DNA of 64,000 nt from Rhodoferax sp. (GTDB lineage: Bacteria; Pseudomonadota; Gammaproteobacteria; Burkholderiales; Burkholderiaceae_C): assembly GCA_019449595.1 (NCBI GenBank), contig JAGRPL010000007.1, positions 1 to 64,000 on the forward strand, given 5' to 3'. Below, piece by piece: positions 9,349 to 19,734 of the stretch; position 1 is the first letter of the stretch, and every line of letters begins with the position of its first letter. The notes beneath the pieces were generated by a model. It searched no databases. It saw only the letters and a program-made list of their open reading frames with translations, and was not told the DNA's origin. The position numbers were made by a program, and so were the translations under genes.

Positions 9349-9618
9349 TCACACGACGGATCCGGGAATAGCCTCAAATGTCCGGCGGATGTACTCCACC
9401 AGCATGGTCAACATCCAGGGGCCGGCAATGGCAAATACGGCAATAACGGCAATCAGCTTGGGAACAAAAGCGAGCGTGGCCTCATGGATCTGTGTCACGG
9501 CCTGAAACAAGCTCACCAACAGCCCCACCACCAAAGCAACACCCAAAACAGGTGATGACACCATCAACAGCATCAATAGAGCGTCCTGCCCCATTGTCAA
9601 AACCATTTGTGCGTTCAT
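9349..9618 (-). CDS. fliQ: FliQ, flagellar export gate protein
   Basis: FliQ is an 89-residue protein of two membrane helices, a standard length, with the conserved core LVVGLLVSLFQAVTQIHE and the loop LAFVPKLIAV. It packs with FliP and FliR in the export gate inside the MS ring. It follows fliP by 15 bases. Confidence 0.96.
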   Translation of the reverse strand: MNAQMVLTMGQDALLMLLMVSSPVLGVALVVGLLVSLFQAVTQIHEATLAFVPKLIAVIAVFAIAGPWMLTMLVEYIRRTFEAIPGSVV

Positions 9619-9633
9619 GGCTCGACGCGCTCC

Positions 9634-10410
9634 TCAATTGACAAAGCTGGCTGCCAGCGAACCAATCAGCAGGTTCCAGCCATCTGCCAGCACAAAAATC
9701 ATCAGCTTGAACGGCAGCGCCACCAGCACCGGCGACAGCATCATCATGCCGAGGGACATCAATACGCTGGCCACCACGATATCAATGACCAGAAACGGGA
9801 TGAAGATCATGAACCCGATCTGAAACGCCGACTTCAGTTCACTGATCACAAATGCCGGAACCAAAACCCGTATGGGAGCCGTATCCGGCTTGATATCCGG
9901 CGCGAGCTTGGCCAGTTTGGCAAACAGAGAAAAATCCGACTGCCGGGTCTGCTTCACCATGAAGTTCCGAATCGGGGCCTCCGCCTTTTCCAGGGCCTGC
10001 TCAAAGGAAATGGCATTGTTTGTGTAAGGCACATAGGCGTCGGCATAGACGCGGTCAAAAGTGGGCCCCATGACAAAGAATGTCAAAAACAACGAGAGCC
10101 CCACAATAACCTGATTGGGCGGCGCAGACTGAGTGCCCAGTGCCTGCCGCAGCAGCGATAAAACAATGACGATTCGGGTAAACCCAGTCATCATCAACAA
10201 GATCGCCGGCAAAAACGACAGCGCCGTGAAAAACACCAACGTCTGGACCGGGACCGAAAAACTGACACCCGATCCCCCGGTCCCTACCAGCAAAGGTAAC
10301 TGCCCTGCAGCCTGGGCGCTGGCAGCGCCATGCAGCAAGACTGCAACAAGCCCTATAAAACCTTTGCCAAGCAAACCAACCCCGTTCAAGCGACGCCCCC
10401 AGTTATACAT
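9634..10410 (-). CDS. fliP: FliP, flagellar export gate protein
   Basis: FliP forms the core pentamer of the export gate. The 258 residues start with a cleavable-looking signal peptide (ending near GAASAQA). Family motifs [20 protein letters not shown] and FFVMGPTF follow, with a periplasmic domain and C-terminal helices. It is in the operon order fliO-P-Q-R. Confidence 0.97.
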   Translation of the reverse strand: MYNWGRRLNGVGLLGKGFIGLVAVLLHGAASAQAAGQLPLLVGTGGSGVSFSVPVQTLVFFTALSFLPAILLMMTGFTRIVIVLSLLRQALGTQSAPPNQVIVGLSLFLTFFVMGPTFDRVYADAYVPYTNNAISFEQALEKAEAPIRNFMVKQTRQSDFSLFAKLAKLAPDIKPDTAPIRVLVPAFVISELKSAFQIGFMIFIPFLVIDIVVASVLMSLGMMMLSPVLVALPFKLMIFVLADGWNLLIGSLAASFVN

Positions 10411-10425
10411 ACCAACACCCCGTGC

Positions 10426-10743
10426 TCACACCGCCGCGACCTGTTGCACGGAGGCCCCGCCACCAACCGCGGGAAGAGATGCTTCAACAGGTGCAGTGTG
10501 CAGACAGGTAATTGCCTGGGAGGTTACACCCAAGGTCAACCAAACCCGTGCGCCATCCGGTCCGACTTCGACTGTAACCACTCTTTGGTGCGGACCTACC
10601 GCCACAGCCGAAATAAAGCGGGCCTGCCCACCCAACTCTCGTGACCCTATTTCCGAGCGGCGCTTGACCCACTTCACCATAAAAGGCAAGCACACCAGCA
10701 ACGCCAGAAAAATCCCCACCGGGATCAGGGATTGGGACACCAC
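10426..10743 (-). CDS. fliO: FliO, flagellar export gate assembly protein
   Basis: FliO is a poorly conserved membrane protein that helps FliP fold. The 105 residues contain one N-terminal membrane segment (about 7-24) and a small cytoplasmic domain with QRVVTVEVG-like beta sequence typical of the family. It lies between fliN and fliP, exactly where fliO belongs. Identification rests on topology and position more than on motifs. Confidence 0.88.
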   Translation of the reverse strand: MVSQSLIPVGIFLALLVCLPFMVKWVKRRSEIGSRELGGQARFISAVAVGPHQRVVTVEVGPDGARVWLTLGVTSQAITCLHTAPVEASLPAVGGGASVQQVAAV

Positions 10744-10749
10744 AGGGCG

Positions 10750-11196
10750 TCAACCCTTGCTGACGCGGCGCAACCGCTCCGACGGCGTAACAACGTCCGT
10801 CAGGCGAATGCCGAACTTGTCATTCACCACGACCACTTCACCCTGCGCAATCAGATAGCCGTTGACCAGTACATCCATGGGCTCGCCTGCCAGCGCATCC
10901 AGCTCAACCACCGAGCCCTGTCCGAGCTGCAAAATGTGCTTGATGGGCACTTTGGTGCGTCCCAGTTCAACCGACAGCTGCACTGGAATATCCAGCACCA
11001 TATTGATGTCGCTGACGGGGCCATCTCCCCCTCCGCCGGACGTGGAAGAAAACGGCTTGGGTGTATCGCCTGTCAACACCCCACCCTGCCCGTCAGCCGC
11101 AGCAGAGTCATTCGCTTTTTGTTCCAACAGGGCTTCCGCCCAGTCGGCCATACCGTCATCGGCGGCCGCTTCACCGGGTTTATCTTCAGATGCCAT
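10750..11196 (-). CDS. fliN: FliN, C-ring switch protein
   Basis: FliN forms the base of the rotor switch and binds FliH. The 148-residue protein has a variable acidic N-terminus (about 1-65) and the conserved SpoA domain (VPVQ/IPVQLSVELGRTKV, LGQGSVVELDALAGEP, GEVVVVNDKFGIR). The ATG at 11196 has a GGGAG ribosome site and overlaps the end of fliM by 11 bases; upstream starts at 11223 and 11229 lie inside fliM and lack such a site. Confidence 0.95.
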   Translation of the reverse strand: MASEDKPGEAAADDGMADWAEALLEQKANDSAAADGQGGVLTGDTPKPFSSTSGGGGDGPVSDINMVLDIPVQLSVELGRTKVPIKHILQLGQGSVVELDALAGEPMDVLVNGYLIAQGEVVVVNDKFGIRLTDVVTPSERLRRVSKG

Positions 11197-12190
11197 TTCT
11201 ATCTCCCAACCAGTTTTGGTCATTGCCACGCAAAGCTTTGTCTATGCGAATGGCGTACTTGGCGTTGTGCGTGCCATATTGGCACTCGAAAATTGGAACG
11301 CCGTCCACGGACGCCTGAATCTTGGGCTCCCGATCGAGTTCGATAAAGTCACCCTTTTTCATGGCCAGCAGTTGTTCAACCGTCGCATCTGCGCGCGCCA
11401 ACTCTGCCACCAGCGTCACTTCCGCCGCCTGAATTTCCCGCGTCAACACGTTCACCCAACGGCGATCGACTTCGATCGAATCACCCTGGGTAGACGAGTA
11501 GAGCACATCCCGGATGGGTTCCAGTGTGGAGTAGGGAAAGCAAAAGTGAATGGCCCCGGTGATGTCTCCAATTTCAAGCTGGAACGAGGTCGCAATCACA
11601 ATTTCGCTAGGTGTCGCGATGTTGGCAAACTGCGGCTGCATCTCGGACCGCTGGTACTCCAGTTCCAGCGGATAGATGCCTTTCCATGCCTTCTTGTATT
11701 CCGTGGTGATCACGTCCACCAGACGATTGATACCCCGCTGTTCCGTGGCGGAAAAATCCCGCCCCTCAATCCGGGTCTGGAATTTTCCGATTCCTCCGTA
11801 CAGGGTATCGATCACGCCAAACACCAGTGCGGGTTCGCATACGATCAGGCCACTCCCACGCAGCGGGCGAATCGCCACAATGTTGAAATTGGTTGGCACG
11901 GCAAGTTCACGCAGAAACGCGCTGTACCGCTGCACCGCAACGGGCCCCACCGATATCTCCGGACTGCGGCGTATGAAATTAAACAGTCCGACACGGAGAT
12001 TCCGCGCAAACCGTTCATTGACCACTTCCATGGTGGGCATACGCCCACGCACAATTCTCTCCTGGCTGGAGATGTTGTACGAACGGACTTCGCCATGCTC
12101 CGCCGCTTCTTCAACGGTTTTCTGGCTTTCGCCCGTTACGCCTTCAAGAAGGGCGTCAACTTCTTCCTGGGAAAGAAACGACTCACTCAT
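11186..12190 (-). CDS. fliM: FliM, C-ring switch protein
   Basis: FliM is the rotor protein that binds phosphorylated CheY through its N-terminal peptide; here MSESFLSQEEVDALLEGV keeps the conserved L-S-Q-E-E-[IV]-D-A-L-L core. The 334 residues continue with the CheC-like middle domain and a C-terminal SpoA domain that pairs with FliN. It overlaps fliN and follows fliL by 21 bases. Confidence 0.97.
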   Translation of the reverse strand: MSESFLSQEEVDALLEGVTGESQKTVEEAAEHGEVRSYNISSQERIVRGRMPTMEVVNERFARNLRVGLFNFIRRSPEISVGPVAVQRYSAFLRELAVPTNFNIVAIRPLRGSGLIVCEPALVFGVIDTLYGGIGKFQTRIEGRDFSATEQRGINRLVDVITTEYKKAWKGIYPLELEYQRSEMQPQFANIATPSEIVIATSFQLEIGDITGAIHFCFPYSTLEPIRDVLYSSTQGDSIEVDRRWVNVLTREIQAAEVTLVAELARADATVEQLLAMKKGDFIELDREPKIQASVDGVPIFECQYGTHNAKYAIRIDKALRGNDQNWLGDRNGI

Positions 12191-12211
12191 AAATAGGCAC
12201 TCGCAACACCG

Positions 12212-12790
12212 TTATTGGACGATAAAGCTTGAAAACAATACACCCACCACAGGGTACTCGACAGAGGCTTCCTTCTTGTCGGAATCTTTTTTACTGCCAG
12301 AACCCGTCTTTTCATCGCGCCCCGTGGCACTACCGCCAAAAGGAACCGACGCCAGGCGAAGAATATCCTTCGCCAGCTTTTCCTTGCCTTCCTGCTTCAG
12401 CAACTCTTCGGAAGTTCTCTGCGAAATAAGCATGAGGACACCGCTGCGAATGGTGGGTAAATAAGCCTTGACCTTGTCAGAGGCATGGGAGTCACTCACT
12501 TCCAGCGTGATACCCACCTGAACCACTTTTTCCCCTCCGGGATCTGCCAAGTTCACCACCATGGTGTCCAGAGGCAGGTAAATGGGAGGCGCCTTGGGCG
12601 CAGCATGTGCCGACTTGCCCGATCCGCCCTCTTCACCGTCTTGCGCGGCTGCCCGCTGCTTGCTGACGTAGAAAAACGCGCCGCCACCGCCCAAGATCAA
12701 CACCAGAACCGCCCCGACAATGATGAGCAGCACTTTCTTGTTCTTGGCGGGCGCTTTGGCCACTTCAACAGTTTCAGGTTTCGCTGACAC
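12212..12790 (-). CDS. fliL: FliL, basal-body/stator-associated protein
   Basis: FliL is a single-pass inner-membrane protein around the motor that supports the stators. Its 192 residues show a short cytoplasmic N-terminus, one membrane helix (about 20-43) and a periplasmic domain with PPIYLPLDTMVVNLAD. An insert rich in Gly, Ser, Lys and Asp (about 150-178) makes it slightly longer than many homologues. Translation starts at a GTG with a good AGAAGGAAA ribosome site. It is the first gene after fliK, with a gap of about 110 bases that may hold an internal promoter. Confidence 0.95.
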   Translation of the reverse strand: MSAKPETVEVAKAPAKNKKVLLIIVGAVLVLILGGGGAFFYVSKQRAAAQDGEEGGSGKSAHAAPKAPPIYLPLDTMVVNLADPGGEKVVQVGITLEVSDSHASDKVKAYLPTIRSGVLMLISQRTSEELLKQEGKEKLAKDILRLASVPFGGSATGRDEKTGSGSKKDSDKKEASVEYPVVGVLFSSFIVQ

Positions 12791-12900
12791 AACATTTCCT
12801 TCTAAGACTAACCATTATTCGCCACATCAGAGTGGCCTAAACCGCAAATAAAGCCAGTCAAACCGGCCGCTAGCAGGGATTTTGGTACAAATTACGCACG

Positions 12901-14259
12901 CTAGACAAAAAGATCCAGCGCACGCCCAGCCACACCACCGTGGACAGGGTGCCGATCCATCGGCTGCACCGCCGTGGATACCACCGTGGCAACTTTTGCA
13001 CCTTGCCGGGGCCGATGCTCCTGTGCCCCGGAATCACCTGCACCAGACGTTCCAACGGATACCCCGGCCAAAACAAGGCCCTCCCGCTGCAGCAGGTCTT
13101 TCAAATGGAGGCTGGCGTTTTCCAACGCCTCGCGCGCCTGCAACTCGTCCGTACGGAAAGTCACGTGGGCCTCGTTTCCGTGCATGCTGATACTCACTCC
13201 CACGGGAGTATCTCCGATGCCATCGAGCTTCATTTCGGCGTTCTGCACGTCGTTCGAAATCCAATACGAAATCTGCTCCGCTACAAAAGTGTCCGTCGGA
13301 GAAACAGCATCCGACGACCCCACAACCGGTGCATTAGCAGCCAACTCCGTGGCGGGCTGCTGCTGCGCATAGGTTGTTTCCGCGCCGCCCGGCTTAAAAA
13401 TGGAGCGCTCAGACATGTGGTCTTCACGCCGTGAGGGATTTGCGGTGTTGGCAACTGCCAATTCCAAGGCCACAGGTGTGGCCTGCGGGCTGGAGACCCG
13501 TTGAATGAAATCCTGCGCCTTGGCATCTGACTGGACGCTGGATTTTGCCAAATTCGTCTGCATCGCGTCGGATGGCGCCTGCCTGGCGCTTGTGTCTGAC
13601 GGTTTACCAGCGATTTTTCGGACTGCCTCCGGCGCAGCGTCCCCCGTGAAATCACGCGACGCCGGAACGCCCGTTGGCGTGGTGGCGGCCCGCACGGGCT
13701 TCGCCCCGGCAGACACACCCTCAATGGAGGTTGATACCTGGGTGTCGTCCGTTGTGCCAACGCGCTGCTCCGTAGGAGCCGCAACGGCTTGCAGAGACTG
13801 CGCCACCAGAGCCGCCGGGTCCATGGACACCGTAGACACCACGTCCGCACTGCTCAACGCCGGTGGCACAGGCACCGTACCCATGCTCGAATCCGCCCCC
13901 GCCAGGGCCGGCCCTGGCGGCGCAGTCTCTGCACCCGCTATATCCGCGACGCCCTCTGCATTCGTGGACAGCGGAGCCGCAGACGCAAAGTTGAAACCCG
14001 ACAGGAAAGGCATGCCGGTCATGGCGGCAGGCCCCGTCGTAGTGCTGGCCTCGCCGGACACGGGCAGTGTCTCGCTATCCGCGGCAACAGGTTCAGCGGC
14101 GACCGAGGTAGTGTCCATCGCAGCCAGGACCGCCATGAACCCGATCGGCACACCAGCGTTGGACTTTCCCATCGCATCCGTCTTTCCCTTGGCGCCGGTT
14201 GCATGGCTAACCCCGGACGATTTGCTGCCGGTTGGAACGGGACCTGTTTCAATTGTCAT
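12901..14259 (-). CDS. fliK: FliK, hook-length control protein
   Basis: FliK is the secreted molecular ruler that stops hook export at the right length. The 452 residues have a long low-complexity Ala/Thr/Pro/Ser-rich N-terminal region (about 1-310), as usual for FliK. The conserved C-terminal hook-length domain follows (about 335-430), with VSISMHGNEAHVTF and LKDLLQREGLVLAGVSVGT. Its start overlaps the fliJ stop by four bases (ATGA). Confidence 0.93.
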   Translation of the reverse strand: MTIETGPVPTGSKSSGVSHATGAKGKTDAMGKSNAGVPIGFMAVLAAMDTTSVAAEPVAADSETLPVSGEASTTTGPAAMTGMPFLSGFNFASAAPLSTNAEGVADIAGAETAPPGPALAGADSSMGTVPVPPALSSADVVSTVSMDPAALVAQSLQAVAAPTEQRVGTTDDTQVSTSIEGVSAGAKPVRAATTPTGVPASRDFTGDAAPEAVRKIAGKPSDTSARQAPSDAMQTNLAKSSVQSDAKAQDFIQRVSSPQATPVALELAVANTANPSRREDHMSERSIFKPGGAETTYAQQQPATELAANAPVVGSSDAVSPTDTFVAEQISYWISNDVQNAEMKLDGIGDTPVGVSISMHGNEAHVTFRTDELQAREALENASLHLKDLLQREGLVLAGVSVGTSGAGDSGAQEHRPRQGAKVATVVSTAVQPMDRHPVHGGVAGRALDLFV

Positions 14260-14723
14260 TTTGTCTCTCCACTCACTGCCGACGCCCGGGCGCGGGTATA
14301 CAACATTGCCGCAAATTCGTCCGTCTGTCGCTGCTCACGCCGCTCTTGCTTGCGCAACAAAGCGGTCTGACGCGTTTTAAGAATCTGGTTTAAGCCCGAC
14401 AGACGGAATTCCGCCTGCAACAACGTCTTGTTGGCCAACTCCAATTGCCGGCGACTGTTGGCCAATACACCGGACTGCATGCCAATGGCCTGCTGCAACC
14501 GATCCATGAACTGGTAATGGTGCCGGATCAACTCGGCGGACAGAACCCCAGGCGCAGCCCCGGTCCATCGGGAATCGGTTTCTGTCGCGTACCCCTGCAG
14601 TTGCGCCATCTGATCCTCAGCAAATCCCACATTACGTTTTGCCCGCGCCGCGACCTTGACCAATTCGTCCCGCTGGCGTGTGGCGTGCTCAATCGCCAAC
14701 AGAATGCTCCGCAATTCAGCCAT
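14256..14723 (-). CDS. fliJ: FliJ, export ATPase central stalk
   Basis: FliJ is a coiled-coil protein that inserts in the FliI hexamer and delivers export chaperones. The 155 residues are almost all helical and charged (RQRDELVKVAARAKRN ... LRKQERREQRQTDEFA). Size and operon place between fliI and fliK support the call. Confidence 0.92.
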   Translation of the reverse strand: MAELRSILLAIEHATRQRDELVKVAARAKRNVGFAEDQMAQLQGYATETDSRWTGAAPGVLSAELIRHHYQFMDRLQQAIGMQSGVLANSRRQLELANKTLLQAEFRLSGLNQILKTRQTALLRKQERREQRQTDEFAAMLYTRARASAVSGETK

Positions 14724-14747
14724 GGACCACCCGCGGAACTAGCTGTG

Positions 14748-16163
14748 TCATGCGACCTCCACCTGGGGAAAAACAGTTGAAGCCAAGGCGTCCAGAACAC
14801 CGTCCATGGCCGCCTTTTCCTGCATGTCCTGCTGCAAAAACTGCTCCATCCCCTCATGCAAGAGGATGGCCTCGTCCAGCGCCGGATCAGAACCCTGGGC
14901 ATACGCACCAATCTGGATCAGATCCCGGCCTTTTTCGTATTTGGAATACACCGCGCGGAACCGCCGCGCCAACTCAAAATGCTCACGTGACACCACGTTG
15001 TGCATCACCCGGGAAGCGGATTGCTCTATGTCAATCGCAGGATAATGCCCCGCTTCAGCCAGGGTACGAGACAGCACGATGTGGCCATCCAAAATGGCTC
15101 TGGCGGCATCGGCTATCGGGTCCTGTTGATCATCGCCCTCCGAAAGCACCGTGTAAAAAGCGGTAATCGAACCCACCCCATTCAAGCCATTACCACTGCG
15201 CTCCACCAACTGCGGCAACTTGGCAAAACAGGAGGGTGGATACCCCTTGGTCGCGGGAGGCTCCCCAATAGCCAATGCAATTTCCCGTTGTGCCATGGCA
15301 TAACGGGTCAACGAATCCATGAGCAAAAGCACATGCTGACCACGGTCGCGAAAGCTTTCTGCAATGGCCGTGGCGTACGAAGCACCCTGCATGCGCAACA
15401 GCGGCGGGGCATCCGCAGGAGCCGCCACCACTACCGATCTGGCCCGACCCTCTGCACCCAGAATATCCTCGATGAACTCTTTGACTTCACGCCCCCGCTC
15501 ACCGATCAAGCCAACTACGATCACATCCGCCTGGGTGTAACGCGCCATCATGCCCAACAACACGCTCTTGCCCACGCCTGAGCCGGCAAAAAGTCCAATC
15601 CGCTGACCGCGTCCGATGGTCAGCAAGGCATTGATCGCGCGCACCCCGGTATCCAGCGACTCGCGCACCGGCGCCCGGTCCATGGCATTGATGGGTTTGC
15701 GGTCCAGTGGTCTGGACGTCACATCGGCAATGGGCCCCAGGCGATCCATCGGAATCCCTTGAGAATCGACCACCCGTCCCAACAGCCCATCTCCCAAGGG
15801 CAAGCGCAGCATGCCCGCATCGGCGCCGACATCGACGGGCGCGGCTTCCCCCAAACGGGGGACCGGCACATACGCAGCGGCTGGCGCCACACTGGCACCA
15901 CTAGACAGTCCATGGACATCCCCCGCCGGCATCAAAAATGCCCGGTCACCTGAAAACCCCACCACTTCGGCCAGCACCGGGGGGCGTGACTTCATCGTCA
16001 CCACACATTGCGAGCCCACTGGCACACGGATTCCCGTGGCCTCCAGCACCAGTCCCGCCAATCGGGTCAGAGTGCCACGCACCTCCAGCGCGCTGTCCCG
16101 CGCCACGCTGGAGCGGGCATTCGCCAGGAAGTCCTGCCATTTGGTACCGACGTCAGTGGACAT
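14748..16163 (-). CDS. fliI: FliI, flagellar export ATPase
   Basis: FliI is the F1-beta-like ATPase of the export apparatus. The chosen ATG at 16163 gives 471 residues with Walker A GSGVGKS at 194-200, Walker [17 protein letters not shown] and the family stretch [11 protein letters not shown]. An adjacent ATG at 16166 is equally possible; both use a GGGAGGT ribosome site. Longer frames upstream run through fliH and are not conserved. The gene overlaps the end of fliH by 11 bases, implying coupled translation with its regulator. Confidence 0.97.
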   Translation of the reverse strand: MSTDVGTKWQDFLANARSSVARDSALEVRGTLTRLAGLVLEATGIRVPVGSQCVVTMKSRPPVLAEVVGFSGDRAFLMPAGDVHGLSSGASVAPAAAYVPVPRLGEAAPVDVGADAGMLRLPLGDGLLGRVVDSQGIPMDRLGPIADVTSRPLDRKPINAMDRAPVRESLDTGVRAINALLTIGRGQRIGLFAGSGVGKSVLLGMMARYTQADVIVVGLIGERGREVKEFIEDILGAEGRARSVVVAAPADAPPLLRMQGASYATAIAESFRDRGQHVLLLMDSLTRYAMAQREIALAIGEPPATKGYPPSCFAKLPQLVERSGNGLNGVGSITAFYTVLSEGDDQQDPIADAARAILDGHIVLSRTLAEAGHYPAIDIEQSASRVMHNVVSREHFELARRFRAVYSKYEKGRDLIQIGAYAQGSDPALDEAILLHEGMEQFLQQDMQEKAAMDGVLDALASTVFPQVEVA

Positions 16164-16851
16164 CATCGGGGACCTCCCAGGACGACTCCAGCCCCAGGCT
16201 GGCCACCACACGTGACCAGCGTTTCTCCAATGTGCCATCCACCACGGTTCCAGCCGACTCCACCACACAACCGCCCCGGGTGATAGCGCCATCGGCCAGC
16301 AACGTCAGCGACAACCCCTCAAACTCCTGGCGCAGTCCCTCTGCCAGAACATCCATATCCAATGGGTTCATGCGCACCACCGCCGCCTTGCTATCCGAGG
16401 CCAGCACACCAAGCGCCTCCCGCACGACAGGCAGCAGCGCATTGGGGTTTGCCGACAACTCATGGCGCAGCACCTGGCGCGCAAGCTCGCAGGCCAGTTC
16501 CAAGACACCTTTTGCCATAACCTGCTCCGACTCGGCAAGCTGCGCCTGAGCGGATGCGAAGATCTGTGCGAAATTGTGGGCCGCCTGCGCGCCTTGCGTC
16601 TCGACGTATTCGTTGATCAGACGCTGTCCTTCCAGCGTCGCCTGGGCATGTCCCTGTGCAAACCCCTGCGCGTACCCCTCCGAGTACCCTGCCTGCCGGA
16701 CCTCTTCGTCCCGGGCTTGCTCCTCCGCCATGGCCTGCGCCTTGAGCTTGGCTGCAAAACGCGCCGAGCTCTGGTCGACGGCCGAAAAATTCCAGTCGAC
16801 CACCGCGCCGATTTCTTCGCCAGGGATAAAACGGTTATTCGAACGGGTCAT
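16153..16851 (-). CDS. fliH: FliH, negative regulator of FliI
   Basis: FliH dimers hold FliI inactive and tether it to FliN at the C-ring. The 232 residues include an N-terminal segment, a helical region with Gly/Ala/Gln repeats at regular spacing ([17 protein letters not shown], the GxxxG-type helix of FliH), and a conserved C-terminal domain. It overlaps fliG by one base and fliI by 11. Confidence 0.94.
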   Translation of the reverse strand: MTRSNNRFIPGEEIGAVVDWNFSAVDQSSARFAAKLKAQAMAEEQARDEEVRQAGYSEGYAQGFAQGHAQATLEGQRLINEYVETQGAQAAHNFAQIFASAQAQLAESEQVMAKGVLELACELARQVLRHELSANPNALLPVVREALGVLASDSKAAVVRMNPLDMDVLAEGLRQEFEGLSLTLLADGAITRGGCVVESAGTVVDGTLEKRWSRVVASLGLESSWEVPDDVH

Positions 16852-17852
16852 CAGATCATGGCGTCGTCGCCACCTCCGCCACCGAGCACAATTTGCCCTT
16901 CGTCGGCCAAGCGCCGCACGATCTTGAGAATCTCCTTCTGCTGCGCTTCCACCTCGGACAAACGCATGGGGCCACGCGACTCCAGATCCTCCCGCAGGGC
17001 CGCGCCTGCGCGGGACGACATGTTGGCAAAGATGCGTTCCTTGAGTTCCGGCTGCGCGCCCTTGAGCGCGGCAATAAGAACATCCGAAGACACTTCCTTC
17101 AGCACCATCTGGATGGCCTTGTCATCGAGCTTCATCACGTCATCGAACACAAACATCTTGTCCATGATCTTCTGCGCCAGATCCGCATCATGGTTGCGAA
17201 TGGACTCAATGACCGTTCCCTCAATAACCGTTCCCAGCAGATTGATCATTTCGGCGGCCGTCTTCACCCCACCCAGCGACGACTTGCGGATCTTGTCTCC
17301 ACCCGCCAGCACCTTGAACAGGACTTCATTGAGATCTTTCAGTGCCGTGGGCTGAATACCCTCCATCGTGGCAACGCGCAGCATGACCTCGTTGCGCTGG
17401 CGTTCGGTCAGGTTCTTCAACACATCGGCAGCCTGGTCGTAGTCCAGGTGTACCAGAATGGCGGCCACGATTTGCGGGTGCTCGTTGCGCAACAATTCGG
17501 CCACCGACAGCGGATCCATCCATTTCAGGCTCTCAATGCCGGAAACGTCACCCCCCTGCAAAATGCGATCAATCAGCAGTGCCGCCTTGTCATCGCCCAA
17601 CGCCAGCTTCAACACCGAACGGACATAGTCACCCGAATTGGAAACCAGCAAGCTCTGCGATGCCGCAACTCCCGTGAATTTGTCGACCACCTCATCGACC
17701 CGCTCACGCGTGATCTGGGTCGTCTTGGCGATTGTTTCCCCGAGCTTCTGAACCTCTTTGGGAGACAGGTGCTTGAATACCTCCGATGCCTCGGCCTCGC
17801 CCAGAGACATCATCAGAATTGCCGCGTCTTGTAAACCGTTGTCTTGTGCCAT
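16851..17852 (-). CDS. fliG: FliG, rotor switch protein
   Basis: FliG carries the charged helix that interacts with the MotA stator and connects FliM to FliF. The 333 residues show all three domains: the N-terminal part (AAILMMSLGEAEASEVFKHL), the middle domain with the EHPQ motif (LRNEHPQIVAAILVHL), and the C-terminal domain with MFVFDDVMKLDD and the torque helix (LKERIFANMSSRAGAAL). Confidence 0.98.
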   Translation of the reverse strand: MAQDNGLQDAAILMMSLGEAEASEVFKHLSPKEVQKLGETIAKTTQITRERVDEVVDKFTGVAASQSLLVSNSGDYVRSVLKLALGDDKAALLIDRILQGGDVSGIESLKWMDPLSVAELLRNEHPQIVAAILVHLDYDQAADVLKNLTERQRNEVMLRVATMEGIQPTALKDLNEVLFKVLAGGDKIRKSSLGGVKTAAEMINLLGTVIEGTVIESIRNHDADLAQKIMDKMFVFDDVMKLDDKAIQMVLKEVSSDVLIAALKGAQPELKERIFANMSSRAGAALREDLESRGPMRLSEVEAQQKEILKIVRRLADEGQIVLGGGGGDDAMI

Positions 17853-17873
17853 GGTGTTATTTTGCGCCAGCCG

Positions 17874-19562
17874 TCAGGTCGGCACCTCGCCGTTCATCCA
17901 CGCCTTGACAATGTTGGCCACGGCGGCGGGGTTGTCACGTGTCAGTTTCCGGGCATCTTCCAGTCGCAACTCTCCCGGGCTCGGTTGGGCCGGTTCATTA
18001 TTGATGGCCGGCGCGCTGAGTTGGGGCCGGTCCGGCTGGTCACCCTCCACCGCATCGAGCTGGTTGGTGCGCGCTGCAGTAACGCGGGCCGGCTGCGCCA
18101 GGGTCTTCATGGCTGGCCGAATCACGCCCAGCAGGACAAGCGCCCCCAACAACAGCGTCCCCACAGGCCAGGCAAAGCTGCGCGCCATATCGACCACTTC
18201 AGGTTGGCGCCACAGGGGAACATCCACCACTTCAACCTTGTCGGCCACGAATGCGGCGTTCACCAGATTGACGGAATCACCCCGATCCTTGTTGAAACCC
18301 ACCGCTTCGCGCACCAATGCCGTCATTTTCTCGACCTGCGCGTCTGACAGCGGCGTACTGGTGGTTTTGCCCTTGTCATTGGTGACAACCTGGTTGTTCA
18401 CCACCACTGCCGCATTGATGCGCTTGATGACACCGGTAGCGCCTTTCACCACCCGTACGGTCTTATCCACCTCGTAATTGACGATGGATTCACGCTTGGA
18501 TGCGCCCGTTGACGCAGCTCCGGCTGCCGACTGACCCGCCGCGGCCAGGGGTTGGGCCGCCCCATTGATGGGCGCCGAGGCCTGCGCCGGCGGCTGGTTG
18601 GTGGTGGCCCCCGGCACGCCCGAAGGAGGGGCAGCATTGCCGCCATTGGTACTCTCCACTACCTGCTGGCTGCGGATGGCACTGGATTCAGGCGTCTGGT
18701 TAGGCTTGTGTGATTCGGTGGTGGACTCGGTCTGCGAAAAATCCAGCTCCGCAGTCACTTGGGCTTTGACATTCTCCTTGCCGACGATGGGCTCCAGAAT
18801 ATCCAGAATCCGGCGACTGTAGAGTTGCTCGATCTGCTGCACATGCTGAAGCTGCTCTGCGTCACCGCCCAGTGCGCCGCCAGAGCCGTCCGGGGCCGCG
18901 GAGAGCAGTTTCCCGGTGTCATCCAGCACACTCACCGCCGAAGGCGCCATCTCCGGCACACTGGAGGCCACCAGATGCACGATACCCGCCAACTGGGCAC
19001 GGTCCAGGGTCCGACCCGGATGCAAACTCAGCAAGATGGAAGCGGAGGGTTTCTGCTGTTCACGAAAGAAGCCATTCTGATTGGGCAGCGCCAAGTGCAC
19101 CCGCGCATTCTGCACGGACGAGAGGGCCTGAATAGAGCGGGTCAGCTCACCTTCCAAGCCACGTTGGAACGTCAGACGCTCCTGGAACTGGGTCATGCCA
19201 AAACGGTTGGCCTCCATCATCTCGAACCCGTTGACCGAGCCCTTGGGCAATCCCAGCGAAGCCAACTTCAGCCGGACATCGTGCACCCGGTCGGCAGGGA
19301 CCAATATGGCGCCACCGCCTTCGGTGTACTTGTAGGGAACATTCAAGGTAGTCAGCTGGGTAATCACGGCTCCGCCATCCTTGTCCGCCAGGTTGGAGTA
19401 CAGCACCCGCCACTCTGCCTGACGCCCCATGACCAGCCCGACCACGCCGATTGCCACAAAGAGCACCACGCCCAGGGCCAACCGCAGGCGCTGACCTTGG
19501 TCCAGCCCTGCCAAACGCTGGGCAATAGTGGGATTTACCGGGATAGTGACAACTGCAGACAT
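17874..19562 (-). CDS. fliF: FliF, MS-ring protein
   Basis: FliF builds the inner-membrane MS ring on which the motor assembles. With the ATG at 19562 (GGAAAG ribosome site) it has 562 residues. These include an N-terminal membrane helix (about 25-45), ring-building motifs (LASLGLPKGSVNGFEMM, RTIQALS-like ELTRSIQALSSVQNARVHLA), a long Gln/Ala/Pro-rich linker, a second membrane helix (about 460-480) and a FliG-binding tail. An in-frame extension up to 19667 is not conserved. It is the first gene of the leftward fli operon, divergent from fliE. Confidence 0.97.
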   Translation of the reverse strand: MSAVVTIPVNPTIAQRLAGLDQGQRLRLALGVVLFVAIGVVGLVMGRQAEWRVLYSNLADKDGGAVITQLTTLNVPYKYTEGGGAILVPADRVHDVRLKLASLGLPKGSVNGFEMMEANRFGMTQFQERLTFQRGLEGELTRSIQALSSVQNARVHLALPNQNGFFREQQKPSASILLSLHPGRTLDRAQLAGIVHLVASSVPEMAPSAVSVLDDTGKLLSAAPDGSGGALGGDAEQLQHVQQIEQLYSRRILDILEPIVGKENVKAQVTAELDFSQTESTTESHKPNQTPESSAIRSQQVVESTNGGNAAPPSGVPGATTNQPPAQASAPINGAAQPLAAAGQSAAGAASTGASKRESIVNYEVDKTVRVVKGATGVIKRINAAVVVNNQVVTNDKGKTTSTPLSDAQVEKMTALVREAVGFNKDRGDSVNLVNAAFVADKVEVVDVPLWRQPEVVDMARSFAWPVGTLLLGALVLLGVIRPAMKTLAQPARVTAARTNQLDAVEGDQPDRPQLSAPAINNEPAQPSPGELRLEDARKLTRDNPAAVANIVKAWMNGEVPT

Positions 19563-19734
19563 CTTGCTTTCCAGTACAACGGGGCACGGATTGCCCCATG
19601 AATGGGATTGATTATTCGGCTCGCCTCCAAAAACATTAGGGTAATAAGCACCTGGTTTACCCGCCAATTCAAAATAATAGGCAAATGTCTTGGGTTATAC
19701 GATCGCTGCACCCTAATTAACAAGGGAGACCGAT

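Noticed and set aside
9336..9377. Upstream TTG start for FliR
   Set aside because: It would overlap fliQ and add residues not found in FliR; the TTG at 9335 has a ribosome site and the conserved N-terminus.
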